From contig NZ_WUUL01000002.1 of assembly GCF_009831235.1 (NCBI RefSeq), forward strand, positions 124,001 through 188,000: a DNA stretch of 64,000 bases, in the 5' to 3' direction. This stretch comes from Shimazuella alba (lineage in GTDB: Bacteria; Bacillota; Bacilli; Thermoactinomycetales; Thermoactinomycetaceae). Below, piece after piece: positions 35,414-42,537 of the stretch. Below the pieces are notes generated by a model, which was given only the letters and a program-made list of their open reading frames with translations, searched no databases and had not been told where the DNA came from. The position numbers and the translations under genes were made by a program. Position 1 is the stretch's first letter. Each line of letters opens with the position of its first letter.

Positions 35414-35728
35414 ATGGCTAAGCGTGCAACTTCTGCTACGGAAGCAACTGTATGCTTCTGGGAAGAGAAGGTCCAGCAGGTACTAAAGCCCAAGCTGAAT
35501 TCTAACCAGCTTAAGCAGTTCAAGCAGCAAATCTCGAAAATAGTAGACGAAGGCATCCGTAACTTTGGGTTCTGTCGCTTGGACTGGACCCACGAGTCAA
35601 CTGGTGCGATCAACTGTGTCCTCTATGAAATGGGAGTAAATCAAACTCCAAAGCATCCAGTGCTTACAGAGTCTACTCTTAACCTCGTCCGGATAGAGGG
35701 TGTACAGAAGCCCGTTTGGCAGCAGTAA
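35414..35728 (+). CDS. orphan protein, paralogue A of a tandem pair; foreign unit
   Basis: This protein of about 104 residues has no recognised family. The first half reads T-E-A-T-V-C-F-W-E-E-K-V ... L-N-S-N-Q-L-K-Q-F-K-Q-Q-I and aligns with the protein encoded at 35846 (D-A-T-I-A-Y-W-V-E-K-L ... L-N-S-D-Q-A-Y-Q-F-K-Q-S-I); the C-terminal ends are also similar (P-V-W-Q-Q / T-V-W-Q-K). An AAAAAGGAG ribosome site 6-7 nt away sets the ATG; the earlier in-frame start at 35375 lacks one. Codon choice favours AAG and CAG, unlike the backbone. It is a cytoplasmic soluble protein, mostly helical at the N-terminus. Confidence 0.68.
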   Translation: MAKRATSATEATVCFWEEKVQQVLKPKLNSNQLKQFKQQISKIVDEGIRNFGFCRLDWTHESTGAINCVLYEMGVNQTPKHPVLTESTLNLVRIEGVQKPVWQQ

Positions 35729-35739
35729 GTTGCTACCCC

Positions 35740-35773
35740 GCAGGTTCAGATGACAAAAGTCTTCTGAACCTGC
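35740..35773 (+). terminator. hairpin terminator of the 35414 gene
   Basis: GCAGGTTCAGA pairs with TCTGAACCTGC around a 12-nt loop; no T-run. Confidence 0.55.
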
Positions 35774-35845
35774 ACCACTTTAGCCTAATGTTTGATAAGA
35801 TAGATTTGTTAACAATTCCGCTTTGATCTTCCAAAGGACAGAAAT

Positions 35846-36157
35846 ATGACAAAGTCGTCCACTTCCGATAATTCCGTTGACGCTACTATTGCTTACTGGG
35901 TAGAAAAGCTTAAACTGAACAGTGACCAGGCTTACCAGTTCAAGCAGTCCATCGAGAATTACATTCATAATGAGTTGAACAGTGGTCGCACCTGTGTTCT
36001 TCATCTTCGGACAGGAATTATTCGTAATTTCTTCCTCGAAGCTGACCTCACGGTACAAGGTCTTTCTTGGATTGAAACGCATACTACCTCATCTTCCGTA
36101 GATGAAAAGTGTGTCGGTTCGCCTGCTTATGCGACCGTTTGGCAAAAGCGGCGGTAA
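35846..36157 (+). CDS. orphan protein, paralogue B of a tandem pair; foreign unit
   Basis: This 103-residue protein is related to the one encoded at 35414 over the helical W-x-E-K ... L-N-S-x-Q-x-x-Q-F-K-Q segment and at the C-terminus. Each copy has its own promoter region and hairpin, so they form two separate transcription units rather than one operon. The ribosome site is AAAGGAC. No signal peptide, membrane segment or known motif. The pair probably arose by duplication, followed by strong divergence. Confidence 0.68.
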   Translation: MTKSSTSDNSVDATIAYWVEKLKLNSDQAYQFKQSIENYIHNELNSGRTCVLHLRTGIIRNFFLEADLTVQGLSWIETHTTSSSVDEKCVGSPAYATVWQKRR

Positions 36158-36166
36158 TTGTTAAAA

Positions 36167-36206
36167 ACCAGACTCAGGGACTACTGTCTCTGGGTCTGGT
36201 CTGGTT
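36167..36206 (+). terminator. terminator of the 35846 gene
   Basis: ACCAGACTCAGGGAC pairs with GTCTCTGGGTCTGGT with two mismatches around a 4-nt loop, then CTGGTTTTA. Confidence 0.65.
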
Positions 36207-36225
36207 TTATCGATACAAATGAGGC

Positions 36226-36264
36226 GGCGGTAGCCGCTCCTCTGGATTGAGGAGTGCTACCGCC
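36226..36264 (-). terminator. terminator of the proline/alanine-rich lipoprotein gene
   Basis: GGCGGTAGC and GCTACCGCC, with an inner CTCCTC/GAGGAG, form a long GC-rich stem just beyond the stop codon. Confidence 0.6.
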
Positions 36265-36271
36265 GTTTGGC

Positions 36272-36736
36272 TCAGTTGTTCTCGTCGCCCTCGCAGGCCG
36301 AAGTGGGTACGCCACCCGTGGTGCCGCCGGAGTTCTCACCGGAGTAGTCCTCGCCCGAGGTCTCCTCCTGAGGGATCTCCTCCTCCAAGTCGAAGTCGTC
36401 GTGCTTCGGCTTGGCGGGCTTCGCCGGCTTGGCGGGCTTCGCCGGCTTGGCGGGCTTCACCGGTTCGGCGGGCTTCGCCGGGGCCGGAGCAGGCTTCGCC
36501 GGGGCCGGAGCGGGCTTCGCCGGGGCCGGAGCCGGAGCGGGCTTGGCGCCACCACCTGAGGGGCCACCGTACTTGGCAGCGTAACCGACCGGGTCCATCT
36601 CGATGTTCGAGTTGCTCATCGCGGAGTTGGTCGGGCAGTCCTTCGGCTTGTCCTCGTCCTTGTTGACGCCACAGGCGCCGACGCCGATGAGCGACACGAC
36701 AGCTGCAGAGGCAATGAGCGCGCGCTTGCTACGCAT
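36272..36736 (-). CDS. high-GC lipoprotein with Pro-Ala-Lys repeats; foreign unit
   Basis: This 154-residue protein has a signal peptide with lipobox (V-G-A-C, Cys at 22), a short conserved-looking part, then an extended low-complexity stretch of A-P-A-P-A-K-P and A-K-P units (about residues 64-108), followed by an acidic segment (D-D-F-D-L-E-E-E) and a Gly/Ser/Thr tail with a second Cys near the end. Pro-Ala-Lys runs usually form rigid spacers through the cell wall, so it may present its acidic C-terminus outside. Codon use is very GC-rich, as in actinobacteria, in sharp contrast to its neighbours. A GGAAGG ribosome site precedes the ATG. Confidence 0.72.
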   Translation of the reverse strand: MRSKRALIASAAVVSLIGVGACGVNKDEDKPKDCPTNSAMSNSNIEMDPVGYAAKYGGPSGGGAKPAPAPAPAKPAPAPAKPAPAPAKPAEPVKPAKPAKPAKPAKPAKPKHDDFDLEEEIPQEETSGEDYSGENSGGTTGGVPTSACEGDENN

Positions 36737-37035
36737 GGTGTGTCCTTCCTGAACACGTTAACTGATCCTTATTTCTAGTCTATAATCTTTTTATAATTCA
36801 TACAAGCATTTTTATTTTGTAGATAAAAATATTCCTATTGCTTTTTTGGAGATACTAAGAATAACTCTTTTCCAATATGAACGAAACTTATCTCTAAATA
36901 TTCCTAAGTTGCCCTTTTCCTTGTATAAAACGTATATTTATCGACAATTAACAAATAACAATACCTTTTACATTCACCTATAGTTGTACTCACAAATTGT
37001 TCCGTCTAAAATGGATACTAAGTTTATATAGAAGG
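36737..37035. other. AT-rich divergent promoter region
   Basis: It separates the divergent lipoprotein unit and corA. On the minus strand TTGTAT and TAGACT, 17 bp apart near 36775-36803, could serve the lipoprotein. I see no gene or strong structure in the remainder. Confidence 0.35.
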
Positions 37036-37043
37036 AGTATCTC

Positions 37044-38012
37044 TTGACCATGATTCGAATATTAGCATATAGCAAATCAGGAGAATTACACGAAGATCTT
37101 CCATTAAATGAGATAAAACAAAAAAGATCCGAATTAGCATGGTATTGGGTCGACTTCAACAAACCGACGAAAAAAGAAGCAGAAGAACTTTATCAAATGG
37201 GTTTTCATGAATTAGCTATCCAAGATTGCCTGCATTTGCAACAACGCACAAAATTAGATGACTATGAAGACTATCATTTTTTTGTACTAAATGCGATTGA
37301 TCAAAAAAATTTAAGACCAAAAGAAATAGATATCTTTCAACATCAGCAATATGTCGTAACGTTTCACTATAAAGAACAACCTGAAATTGATGCTGTATGG
37401 GACTGTATGAAGAAAGACTCCAACGCGCAATCGCTTGGATCTCGTTATATCTGTTATAAGATCATGGATAAAGTAGCCGATTCTTTCTTTCCTTTGGCTG
37501 AAAAGCTAGAAGATCGTATAACAGCAATTGGTGTCCGACCAGAAGTCACCGGGCGCATGCAGAAACAGATGAATGAACTATTTCACATTCGTCGCAGTCT
37601 GCTTCGCCTCCGTCATGTTATCTGGCCATTTCGAGATCTGGTTTTCCGGATTACCCAGTCCGAACACCTCTCTGGAAAAGGGGAAGAACGTCGGTACTAC
37701 ATGGATGTCTATGACTATTTATTAAAACTTAGTACAATGATTGATTCTAGCCGCGACATGACTTCCGATATCCGGGATAATCATATCTCCCTCAACTCCA
37801 ACCGGATGAATTCGATTATGATGACCTTAACGGTTATCACGACGATCTTTATGCCGCTGACTTTCATTGCCGGAATATATGGAATGAATTTTGAATATAT
37901 GCCGGAATTAAAATGGCATTATGGGTATTTTTTTGTGCTAGGATGTATGTTTGCTATCAGCATAGGGATGTTTCTCTGGTTTAAACACAAAGGATGGTTT
38001 TTTAAAGAATGA
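37044..38012 (+). CDS. corA: CorA-family magnesium transporter
   Basis: This 322-residue protein has a large N-terminal cytoplasmic domain, a long stalk helix and two C-terminal transmembrane helices; the signature G-M-N appears in G-I-Y-G-M-N-F at the end of TM1. It is a pentameric Mg2+ (or Co2+) channel. The TTG at 37044 follows GAAGGAG by 6-7 nt; the ATG at 37050 is also possible. The stop overlaps the next gene's start (ATGA). Confidence 0.9.
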   Translation: MTMIRILAYSKSGELHEDLPLNEIKQKRSELAWYWVDFNKPTKKEAEELYQMGFHELAIQDCLHLQQRTKLDDYEDYHFFVLNAIDQKNLRPKEIDIFQHQQYVVTFHYKEQPEIDAVWDCMKKDSNAQSLGSRYICYKIMDKVADSFFPLAEKLEDRITAIGVRPEVTGRMQKQMNELFHIRRSLLRLRHVIWPFRDLVFRITQSEHLSGKGEERRYYMDVYDYLLKLSTMIDSSRDMTSDIRDNHISLNSNRMNSIMMTLTVITTIFMPLTFIAGIYGMNFEYMPELKWHYGYFFVLGCMFAISIGMFLWFKHKGWFFKE

Positions 38013-38851
38013 AGAGAATCTTATTTACATTGGGCACATTCGCACTCTTAACTGGCTGCTCTTTGTCAGTAGAACCCAAACTTTCGTCAATCCAACCAGC
38101 ATCAACAAAACAAATAACCATAAACACAACTTCCACACTGCCAACCGAAGCTCAAGAAATAAAGCTTTACCAGGACAGTAAACCAAAAGAGTGGGGAGAG
38201 AAGGTAACGGGTGTGATTCAAAAACTCCCTACAGAGGAAAAAGTGATCGCACTGACCTTTGATGCATGTGGGGGTGAACATGGTAGTGGATACGATGAAG
38301 CTATTATTCAATATTTGACAAAACAACAAATCCCAGCAACTTTATTTATTAATTCGAGATGGATTGATGCAAATCCGACCATATTTCAAAAACTAGCGAA
38401 CAATCCTTTGTTTGAAATAGAAAACCATGGCACCGAACACCGTCCCCTGTCTGTTAATGGACGCAGTATATATGGAATAAGTGGCACAAAAAATATTGCT
38501 GATGCGTATGCAGAAGTGTATGGAAATCACCAGAAAATAAAACAACTTACCGGAAAAGCACCAAAATTTTTCCGCTCTGGAACAGCTTACTATGATGACG
38601 TAGCAGTTAAAATAGCAGAGGATCTTGGGGAAATACCAGTTAACTTTGATATTATCGGGGATGCTGGTGCAACCTATAATGCTTTTCAGGTGGATCAATC
38701 GATGCAAAAGGCGAAGGCTGGTTCGATTATTATTTTGCATATGAATCAACCAAATAGTGGTACAGCAGAAGGAATTCAAAAGGCTATACCTCGATTGATA
38801 GAAAAAGGCTATCGGTTTGTGAAGTTGGAGACGTATTTGGACAATCCATAA
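38009..38851 (+). CDS. lipoprotein polysaccharide deacetylase (NodB domain)
   Basis: This 280-residue lipoprotein (lipobox L-T-G-C, Cys near 17) has a NodB-type deacetylase domain with T-F-D-A-C-G-G (motif 1; the second Asp of the usual TFDD is Ala), H-G-T-E-H (H-x-x-x-H metal ligands), F-F-R-S-G-T-A-Y (motif 3) and I-I-L-H-M-N near the end. The Ala for Asp change also occurs in some active relatives, so activity cannot be judged. The likely substrate is cell-wall N-acetyl sugar. It is coupled to corA by a 4-nt overlap. Confidence 0.87.
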   Translation: MKRILFTLGTFALLTGCSLSVEPKLSSIQPASTKQITINTTSTLPTEAQEIKLYQDSKPKEWGEKVTGVIQKLPTEEKVIALTFDACGGEHGSGYDEAIIQYLTKQQIPATLFINSRWIDANPTIFQKLANNPLFEIENHGTEHRPLSVNGRSIYGISGTKNIADAYAEVYGNHQKIKQLTGKAPKFFRSGTAYYDDVAVKIAEDLGEIPVNFDIIGDAGATYNAFQVDQSMQKAKAGSIIILHMNQPNSGTAEGIQKAIPRLIEKGYRFVKLETYLDNP

Positions 38852-38856
38852 CAAAC

Positions 38857-38884
38857 AAAAACCTCCTATTTTGGAGGTTTTATT
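38857..38884 (+). terminator. terminator of corA and deacetylase operon
   Basis: AAAACCTCC pairs with GGAGGTTTT around a 6-nt loop followed by T residues. Confidence 0.85.
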
Positions 38885-38952
38885 ATCTATTTCAATTTTT
38901 TTATTATGTGCGCTGGGTGTGTATTCTTTTCTTTTTGTGAATGACACACCCT

Positions 38953-38990
38953 GTTCATGGGCTTCTAGATAAAACCAGAAGCCCATGAAC
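38953..38990 (-). terminator. hairpin terminator of the 39002 gene
   Basis: GTTCATGGGCTTCT pairs perfectly with AGAAGCCCATGAAC around a 10-nt loop. Confidence 0.65.
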
Positions 38991-39001
38991 AATGACATTG
39001 A

Positions 39002-39259
39002 CTACGACATACGCCGCTTCTCCGGCGGCTCAGGTAGCGGGGGGACCCACCGCGTATTGTCGTGATCAGTTACGAGGGCTACAAGGTGCGCATTTTCACT
39101 GGGAGAAACCTTCTTACCCTCAATCTCGATACTGTCAATACCGAAAGGATCATCGTACGGCTTGATACGGTTGGAAGTATAACCAACACGTACAGTTACA
39201 ACTCCGATGTCTTTCACGTTGAGTGAACCAGTATGCTTTGTCACCTTTGGATCAGGCAT
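39002..39259 (-). CDS. orphan 85-residue protein; foreign unit
   Basis: The small soluble protein has no recognised domain. It begins M-P-D-P-K and contains a beta-rich section (V-V-T-V-R-V-G-Y) and a Pro-rich basic tail (P-P-L-P-E-P-P-E-K-R-R). A GGAGGAG ribosome site and a strong hairpin beyond the stop support a real gene. Codon use is more GC-rich than the neighbours. Confidence 0.6.
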   Translation of the reverse strand: MPDPKVTKHTGSLNVKDIGVVTVRVGYTSNRIKPYDDPFGIDSIEIEGKKVSPSENAHLVALVTDHDNTRWVPPLPEPPEKRRMS

Positions 39260-39395
39260 TTCTCCTCCTAAGTCGGAAAACAGATCTTACGTTTTTATTA
39301 TCCCACATTGACAAATTTATAGAAACTATTTTTAAAATAATTTATTATCTTTCTACAATCAAAAATGGCTTTAACATGCTCTTGATAAAGAACAA

Positions 39396-39590
39396 AAAAC
39401 GACTTCTTATAAAAAGAAGTCGTTTTCATGCTGCTTACTTAACTGCCAGCGGCAAGAAATAAGATAAATCTTGGGTAATATCTTAGCCATCCCCGCAGAA
39501 GGTTCTCCCCCTTAGAAAGAAAACAAATAGTAGTTTTCGACACCTACTGTCTTTACCCTTAAATCCACTCTCTTTTCGATAAACAATCAA
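39396..39590 (-). pseudogene. partial duplicate of the 3' end of the ygiC-like gene and its terminator
   Basis: The first 88 bp (39396-39483) match 40078-40165 with two differences; they include the terminator hairpin and the last codons (L-P-L-A-V-K in the intact gene). Beyond that the match continues with deletions and substitutions up to about 39590. The relic lies on the far side of the orphan gene at 39675, so this foreign unit is bracketed by the gene's end and its copy. Confidence 0.85.
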
Positions 39591-39628
39591 TTAATGCCTT
39601 ATATAAACATTAGATTTCTATTTTTGGT

Positions 39629-39660
39629 GAGGGTACTCTCTTGTTACGAAGAGTACCCTC
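39629..39660 (-). terminator. hairpin terminator of the 39675 gene
   Basis: GAGGGTACTC pairs perfectly with GAGTACCCTC (extended by one base pair) around a short loop. Confidence 0.65.
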
Positions 39661-39674
39661 AAACTGATGAAAAC

Positions 39675-39947
39675 TTACTTCATCAGCCGAGCGTAGGCCG
39701 CCTTGCGACCATTGAACCAACTCACACGCTCCAAAACATGCTCATGCGACAGACCAGGCACTGCCAGAAAGTCATGAAATTGATGCAACTGCGTGAGCGC
39801 ATATTCCAGATTCCCAACGTCCCAAGGAGGCAGACCATCACGGCGACGGCGAAGATACTCCTCCACATTCGGAATCAGTTCAGCGGCTTCCGCCTTGCAG
39901 TCAGCCATCTTCTTGTCCAGACGCTGGCGAGTCTCGTCAACCGACAT
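39675..39947 (-). CDS. orphan 90-residue helical protein; foreign unit
   Basis: The protein is charged and mostly helical (D-E-T-R-Q-R-L-D-K-K-M ... L-R-R-R-R-D-G-L-P-P-W-D) with no known motif. The ATG at 39947 follows AGAAAG at suitable distance; the open frame to 40007 has AT-rich, backbone-like sequence that is probably promoter. The gene is GC-richer than its surroundings and sits between the end of the ygiC-like gene and its partial duplicate. Confidence 0.6.
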   Translation of the reverse strand: MSVDETRQRLDKKMADCKAEAAELIPNVEEYLRRRRDGLPPWDVGNLEYALTQLHQFHDFLAVPGLSHEHVLERVSWFNGRKAAYARLMK

Positions 39948-40077
39948 ATCTCTATCTTTCTGTAGTAGAGGAATTACGAAAGGATGATTTATCCTTATAC
40001 CTATCATACAATACCTTCTTAAAAACTCAATCTACTCCATTGACAAACATAAACTCTTACATATACTTTTATGTAAA

Positions 40078-40108
40078 AAAACGACTTCTTATAAAAAGAA
40101 GTCGTTTT
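40078..40108 (-). terminator. terminator of the Mn2+-riboswitch operon
   Basis: AAAACGACTTCTT pairs with AAGAAGTCGTTTT around a 5-nt loop with flanking A and T runs. An almost identical copy lies at 39396-39426. Confidence 0.85.
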
Positions 40109-40116
40109 CATACTGC

Positions 40117-41382
40117 TTACTTAACTGCCAGCGGCAAAAAATAAGATAAATCTTGGGTAATATCTTGTCCAACCCTTCCTAAAATCGCAGAAGGTTGTCC
40201 ACCGATGAGAAACGAGCCAAAAAGTAGTTTTCCTGTATAAGGACCACCTGCTGTCTCCACCGTTAACGTTGGTAAATCCACTCGTTCTTGGTAAACCATC
40301 GGTTGATCCCAGTAATGCTTTGCTTGATCCGAAGTTTCCATTTCACCATCAGCTCGAAATAAGGAGACTGCTCCACCTTCTCGACCGAAGTAGGGCTTTC
40401 TTACATAAGGTAACTTCTTATGAAATTGGTTTTCCAAATAAGTAGGAAGGCAGTATGCTTCCACTATTTCCCGTTCTTCTGGTGTAAAAAATATTTCTGA
40501 TTCATATAAGTTCCAGATAAGTGCTTGCAGTGCTTTTGTTTGCGTGATAAAAGCTGTTGGTGGATTGATAAAGGCAATTCTTTTTTTAGCTGCTAGTTCT
40601 AATAGCTTAGCACCAATCGGAAAGCCTTTGCTTGTCCGATCCTTTGCAATAATTTCAAGCGCATGGAGACGATATAAAACATCGATTGGTTGAAAATCAC
40701 CATTTGGCATTCTCGCGGTCAATCGTTCTTTCGATGGGTCATAAGCCAATTCTGAAAGAGGAGAATAAAACCCTGGTAAATTTGATTTTTGTAATAAATA
40801 TTTTGTTGTTCCACGATCTTCATCATCGTTTGAATCACAACAAAATGCAATATGTTCGGTAGCAAATCCATTTGCTCGATAATTTTCAAGCAGATCATGG
40901 AACATGTGTTTAAAGTCCAAATCTGTTCCTTCGTTCATATTCTCTACTTGATAATACTTGCAAACTTCTCCATTGACAAAGAAAGCTTCCACAATACTTG
41001 TTGGTGTATCACTATTAAACTCAAGCATTTTCAACCCTTGTGGAGTATAAGCAAAATCAAATCTACCGATAGCAGTTACCGCTTTATAGTTGGTAGTTAG
41101 CTGAATTGCTGACCATGTTTCGGCAGGAAATCCGAGTTCACTCCAGAGTTCTTTGGAACCCAGTCGTACTACTTCAGCTACCCGATCAAATAAAGTTCCT
41201 AATAGTTTGGTAGCGTGCCTAATCTCTGCAAATATAGATCGATCAACAGATGCAAATGATGCAAGGGCGTATTCCTTACCTTCCCAATGATCCCATGAAA
41301 AAATATTTCTTATTGGTTCATAAATGCGTTTGTGATGTTGATGATATTCACCCGCCACTACTGGATGAGGTGTCGCTATCAT
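40117..41382 (-). CDS. glutathionylspermidine synthase-like ATP-grasp ligase (YgiC/YjfC family)
   Basis: This protein of about 421 residues matches the ATP-grasp synthetase half of glutathionylspermidine synthase: L-E-F-N-S-D-T-P-T (metal/ATP Glu and Asn), K-P-Y-F-G-R-E-G-G (nucleotide loop) and Q-E-R-V-D-L-P near the C-terminus. It lacks the amidase half, as in YgiC/YjfC, which form a peptide or amine bond on an unknown substrate. The start is uncertain; the ATG at 41382 gives a 35-nt overlap with the preceding lipoprotein gene, with GGGAGG upstream. It is the last gene of the riboswitch operon. Confidence 0.85.
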   Translation of the reverse strand: MIATPHPVVAGEYHQHHKRIYEPIRNIFSWDHWEGKEYALASFASVDRSIFAEIRHATKLLGTLFDRVAEVVRLGSKELWSELGFPAETWSAIQLTTNYKAVTAIGRFDFAYTPQGLKMLEFNSDTPTSIVEAFFVNGEVCKYYQVENMNEGTDLDFKHMFHDLLENYRANGFATEHIAFCCDSNDDEDRGTTKYLLQKSNLPGFYSPLSELAYDPSKERLTARMPNGDFQPIDVLYRLHALEIIAKDRTSKGFPIGAKLLELAAKKRIAFINPPTAFITQTKALQALIWNLYESEIFFTPEEREIVEAYCLPTYLENQFHKKLPYVRKPYFGREGGAVSLFRADGEMETSDQAKHYWDQPMVYQERVDLPTLTVETAGGPYTGKLLFGSFLIGGQPSAILGRVGQDITQDLSYFLPLAVK

Positions 41383-41581
41383 AAACGATATATGCCTCCC
41401 GCTTGCCATCAATTACAACATAGGAATCTGGGTCAATGAGTTCGGATGTGTCATCATCACAATATTGATCATTATCATTATCATAGCAAAGAGTATAATC
41501 ATCCAAATCATTCTTATCACCACAACCGGCTAAAAGAAGCATACTTGAAGCGAATAAAGTTACGACGTATTTGCTTTTCAT
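41348..41581 (-). CDS. small acidic lipoprotein with Asp-rich metal-binding-like loop
   Basis: This 77-residue protein has a signal peptide with lipobox L-A-G-C (Cys at 20). The mature part is very acidic and contains Y-D-N-D-N-D-Q-Y-C-D-D-D, which resembles the D-x-D-x-D calcium loops of thrombospondin type 3 and EF-hand-like repeats. It overlaps the exporter gene upstream by 4 nt (ATGA) and the ligase gene downstream by 35 nt. In E. coli a lipoprotein (YgiB) likewise precedes ygiC. It probably binds a divalent cation outside the membrane; inference. Confidence 0.72.
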   Translation of the reverse strand: MKSKYVVTLFASSMLLLAGCGDKNDLDDYTLCYDNDNDQYCDDDTSELIDPDSYVVIDGKREAYIVYDSDTSSSSGG

Positions 41582-42279
41582 CCATTTCCTCCCATTGTAT
41601 GAGTCATATTTTGTTTCTTTTGCTTACGTGTCCAACCAGCAAGCAATACTAACACTACTAATATTATATTGACTACATACTGAATCCAAGGAAATTCTGC
41701 AATAAACTTATGAATTATTGGTTCTTCCGCAATCATTCCTCCCGCTGTCCAAGCAAGTACTGCAGAACCGATATATAAAATCATTGGATATTTATCTACC
41801 AATTTGATAAAGAGTGTACTTCCCCATACTACAAGTGGAACACTGATCAAAAGTCCAATTACTACCAATAAAACACTACCATGTGCAGCTCCACCTACTG
41901 CTAATACATTATCCAGACTCATAATCGTATCTGCTAATATCACGGTGCGAAGTGCAGACCAAAAATTGTTACCTGCTTTCACGTCTTCATGATTATCGTT
42001 ATCTGCTAGTAAATTATAAGAGATCCAAAGAAGTACTAGACCTCCTACTAAAAGCAACCCAGGTATCTTTAATAGATAAACAATGGTTACCGTTGCAATC
42101 ACTCGAAGCGTAATTGCACCCACTGTCCCCCATACAATTACTTTTTTCCTTTGATCTACTGGTAACTTTCGAGCTGCTAAACCAATTACAATCGCGTTAT
42201 CACCAGCAAGTACGAGGTCAATAACCAGAATGGTTAGTAGACTTGACAAAAACTGTAGTGAAAATATCTCCATTTCCAT
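41578..42279 (-). CDS. TerC-family integral membrane protein, likely Mn2+ exporter (YkoY/MeeY-like)
   Basis: This protein of about 233 residues has seven transmembrane helices and the TerC motifs L-V-L-A-G-D-N-A-I-V-I and D-T-I-M-S-L-D-N-V-L-A-V, whose Asp/Asn residues form the metal path. In Bacillus the homologue under a yybP-ykoY riboswitch exports Mn2+ for loading of extracellular enzymes. The start at 42279 follows GGAAGGG; the open frame upstream is the riboswitch leader. It leads an operon with an acidic lipoprotein and an ATP-grasp ligase. Confidence 0.9.
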   Translation of the reverse strand: MEMEIFSLQFLSSLLTILVIDLVLAGDNAIVIGLAARKLPVDQRKKVIVWGTVGAITLRVIATVTIVYLLKIPGLLLVGGLVLLWISYNLLADNDNHEDVKAGNNFWSALRTVILADTIMSLDNVLAVGGAAHGSVLLVVIGLLISVPLVVWGSTLFIKLVDKYPMILYIGSAVLAWTAGGMIAEEPIIHKFIAEFPWIQYVVNIILVVLVLLAGWTRKQKKQNMTHTMGGNG

Positions 42280-42308
42280 TTTTACCCTTCCTTTCTTGAG
42301 CATAATAA

Positions 42309-42438
42309 AGACCTTTACTGCTAGCATCAACAAAAAAATTGCTAGAAGTAAAGGTCTCGCAAACAACATTTTCGTTGCCAACAAAGCCGGAGATTGCTCC
42401 CGTAATGACGACTTTATTGTGTCAGCTACTCCCCTTTA
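42309..42438 (-). promoter_or_regulatory. yybP-ykoY manganese riboswitch with terminator platform
   Basis: On the minus strand the leader has the conserved AAAGGGGAGTAGC, AAAGTCGTC, TCTCCGGCTTTGTTGGCAACG and GCGAGACCTTTA elements of the yybP-ykoY class. P1 is formed by TAAAGG (42433-42438) and CCTTTA (42349-42354). The 3' half of P1 is also part of a 17-bp hairpin AGACCTTTAC.../...GTAAAGGTCT (42309-42357), so metal binding that stabilises P1 would break the terminator and turn the operon on. The sequence match is strong; the switching direction is known for this class. Confidence 0.9.
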
Positions 42439-42537
42439 TCTTATAAAGGCGATATTTTTATCATCTCCATCATACTTGACCCTAGGAAAAACTGTCAAGC
42501 GCATTCAAAATTTTACCAACCTATTGTTATTTTAAAT

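Noticed and set aside
36420-36540. Short tandem repeats that look like a CRISPR or satellite array
   Set aside because: They are in-frame codon repeats of the Pro-Ala-Lys segment, without spacers.
36247-36666. Long plus-strand frames opposite the Pro-Ala-Lys lipoprotein gene (Arg- and Ser-rich translations)
   Set aside because: They mirror the GC-rich repeats on the other strand, have no ribosome site, and the minus-strand gene has a signal peptide, lipobox and start signal.
39396-40108. Two near-identical hairpins as a dispersed repeat family
   Set aside because: They are the terminator of the ygiC-like gene and its copy in the duplicated gene end; no third copy is seen.
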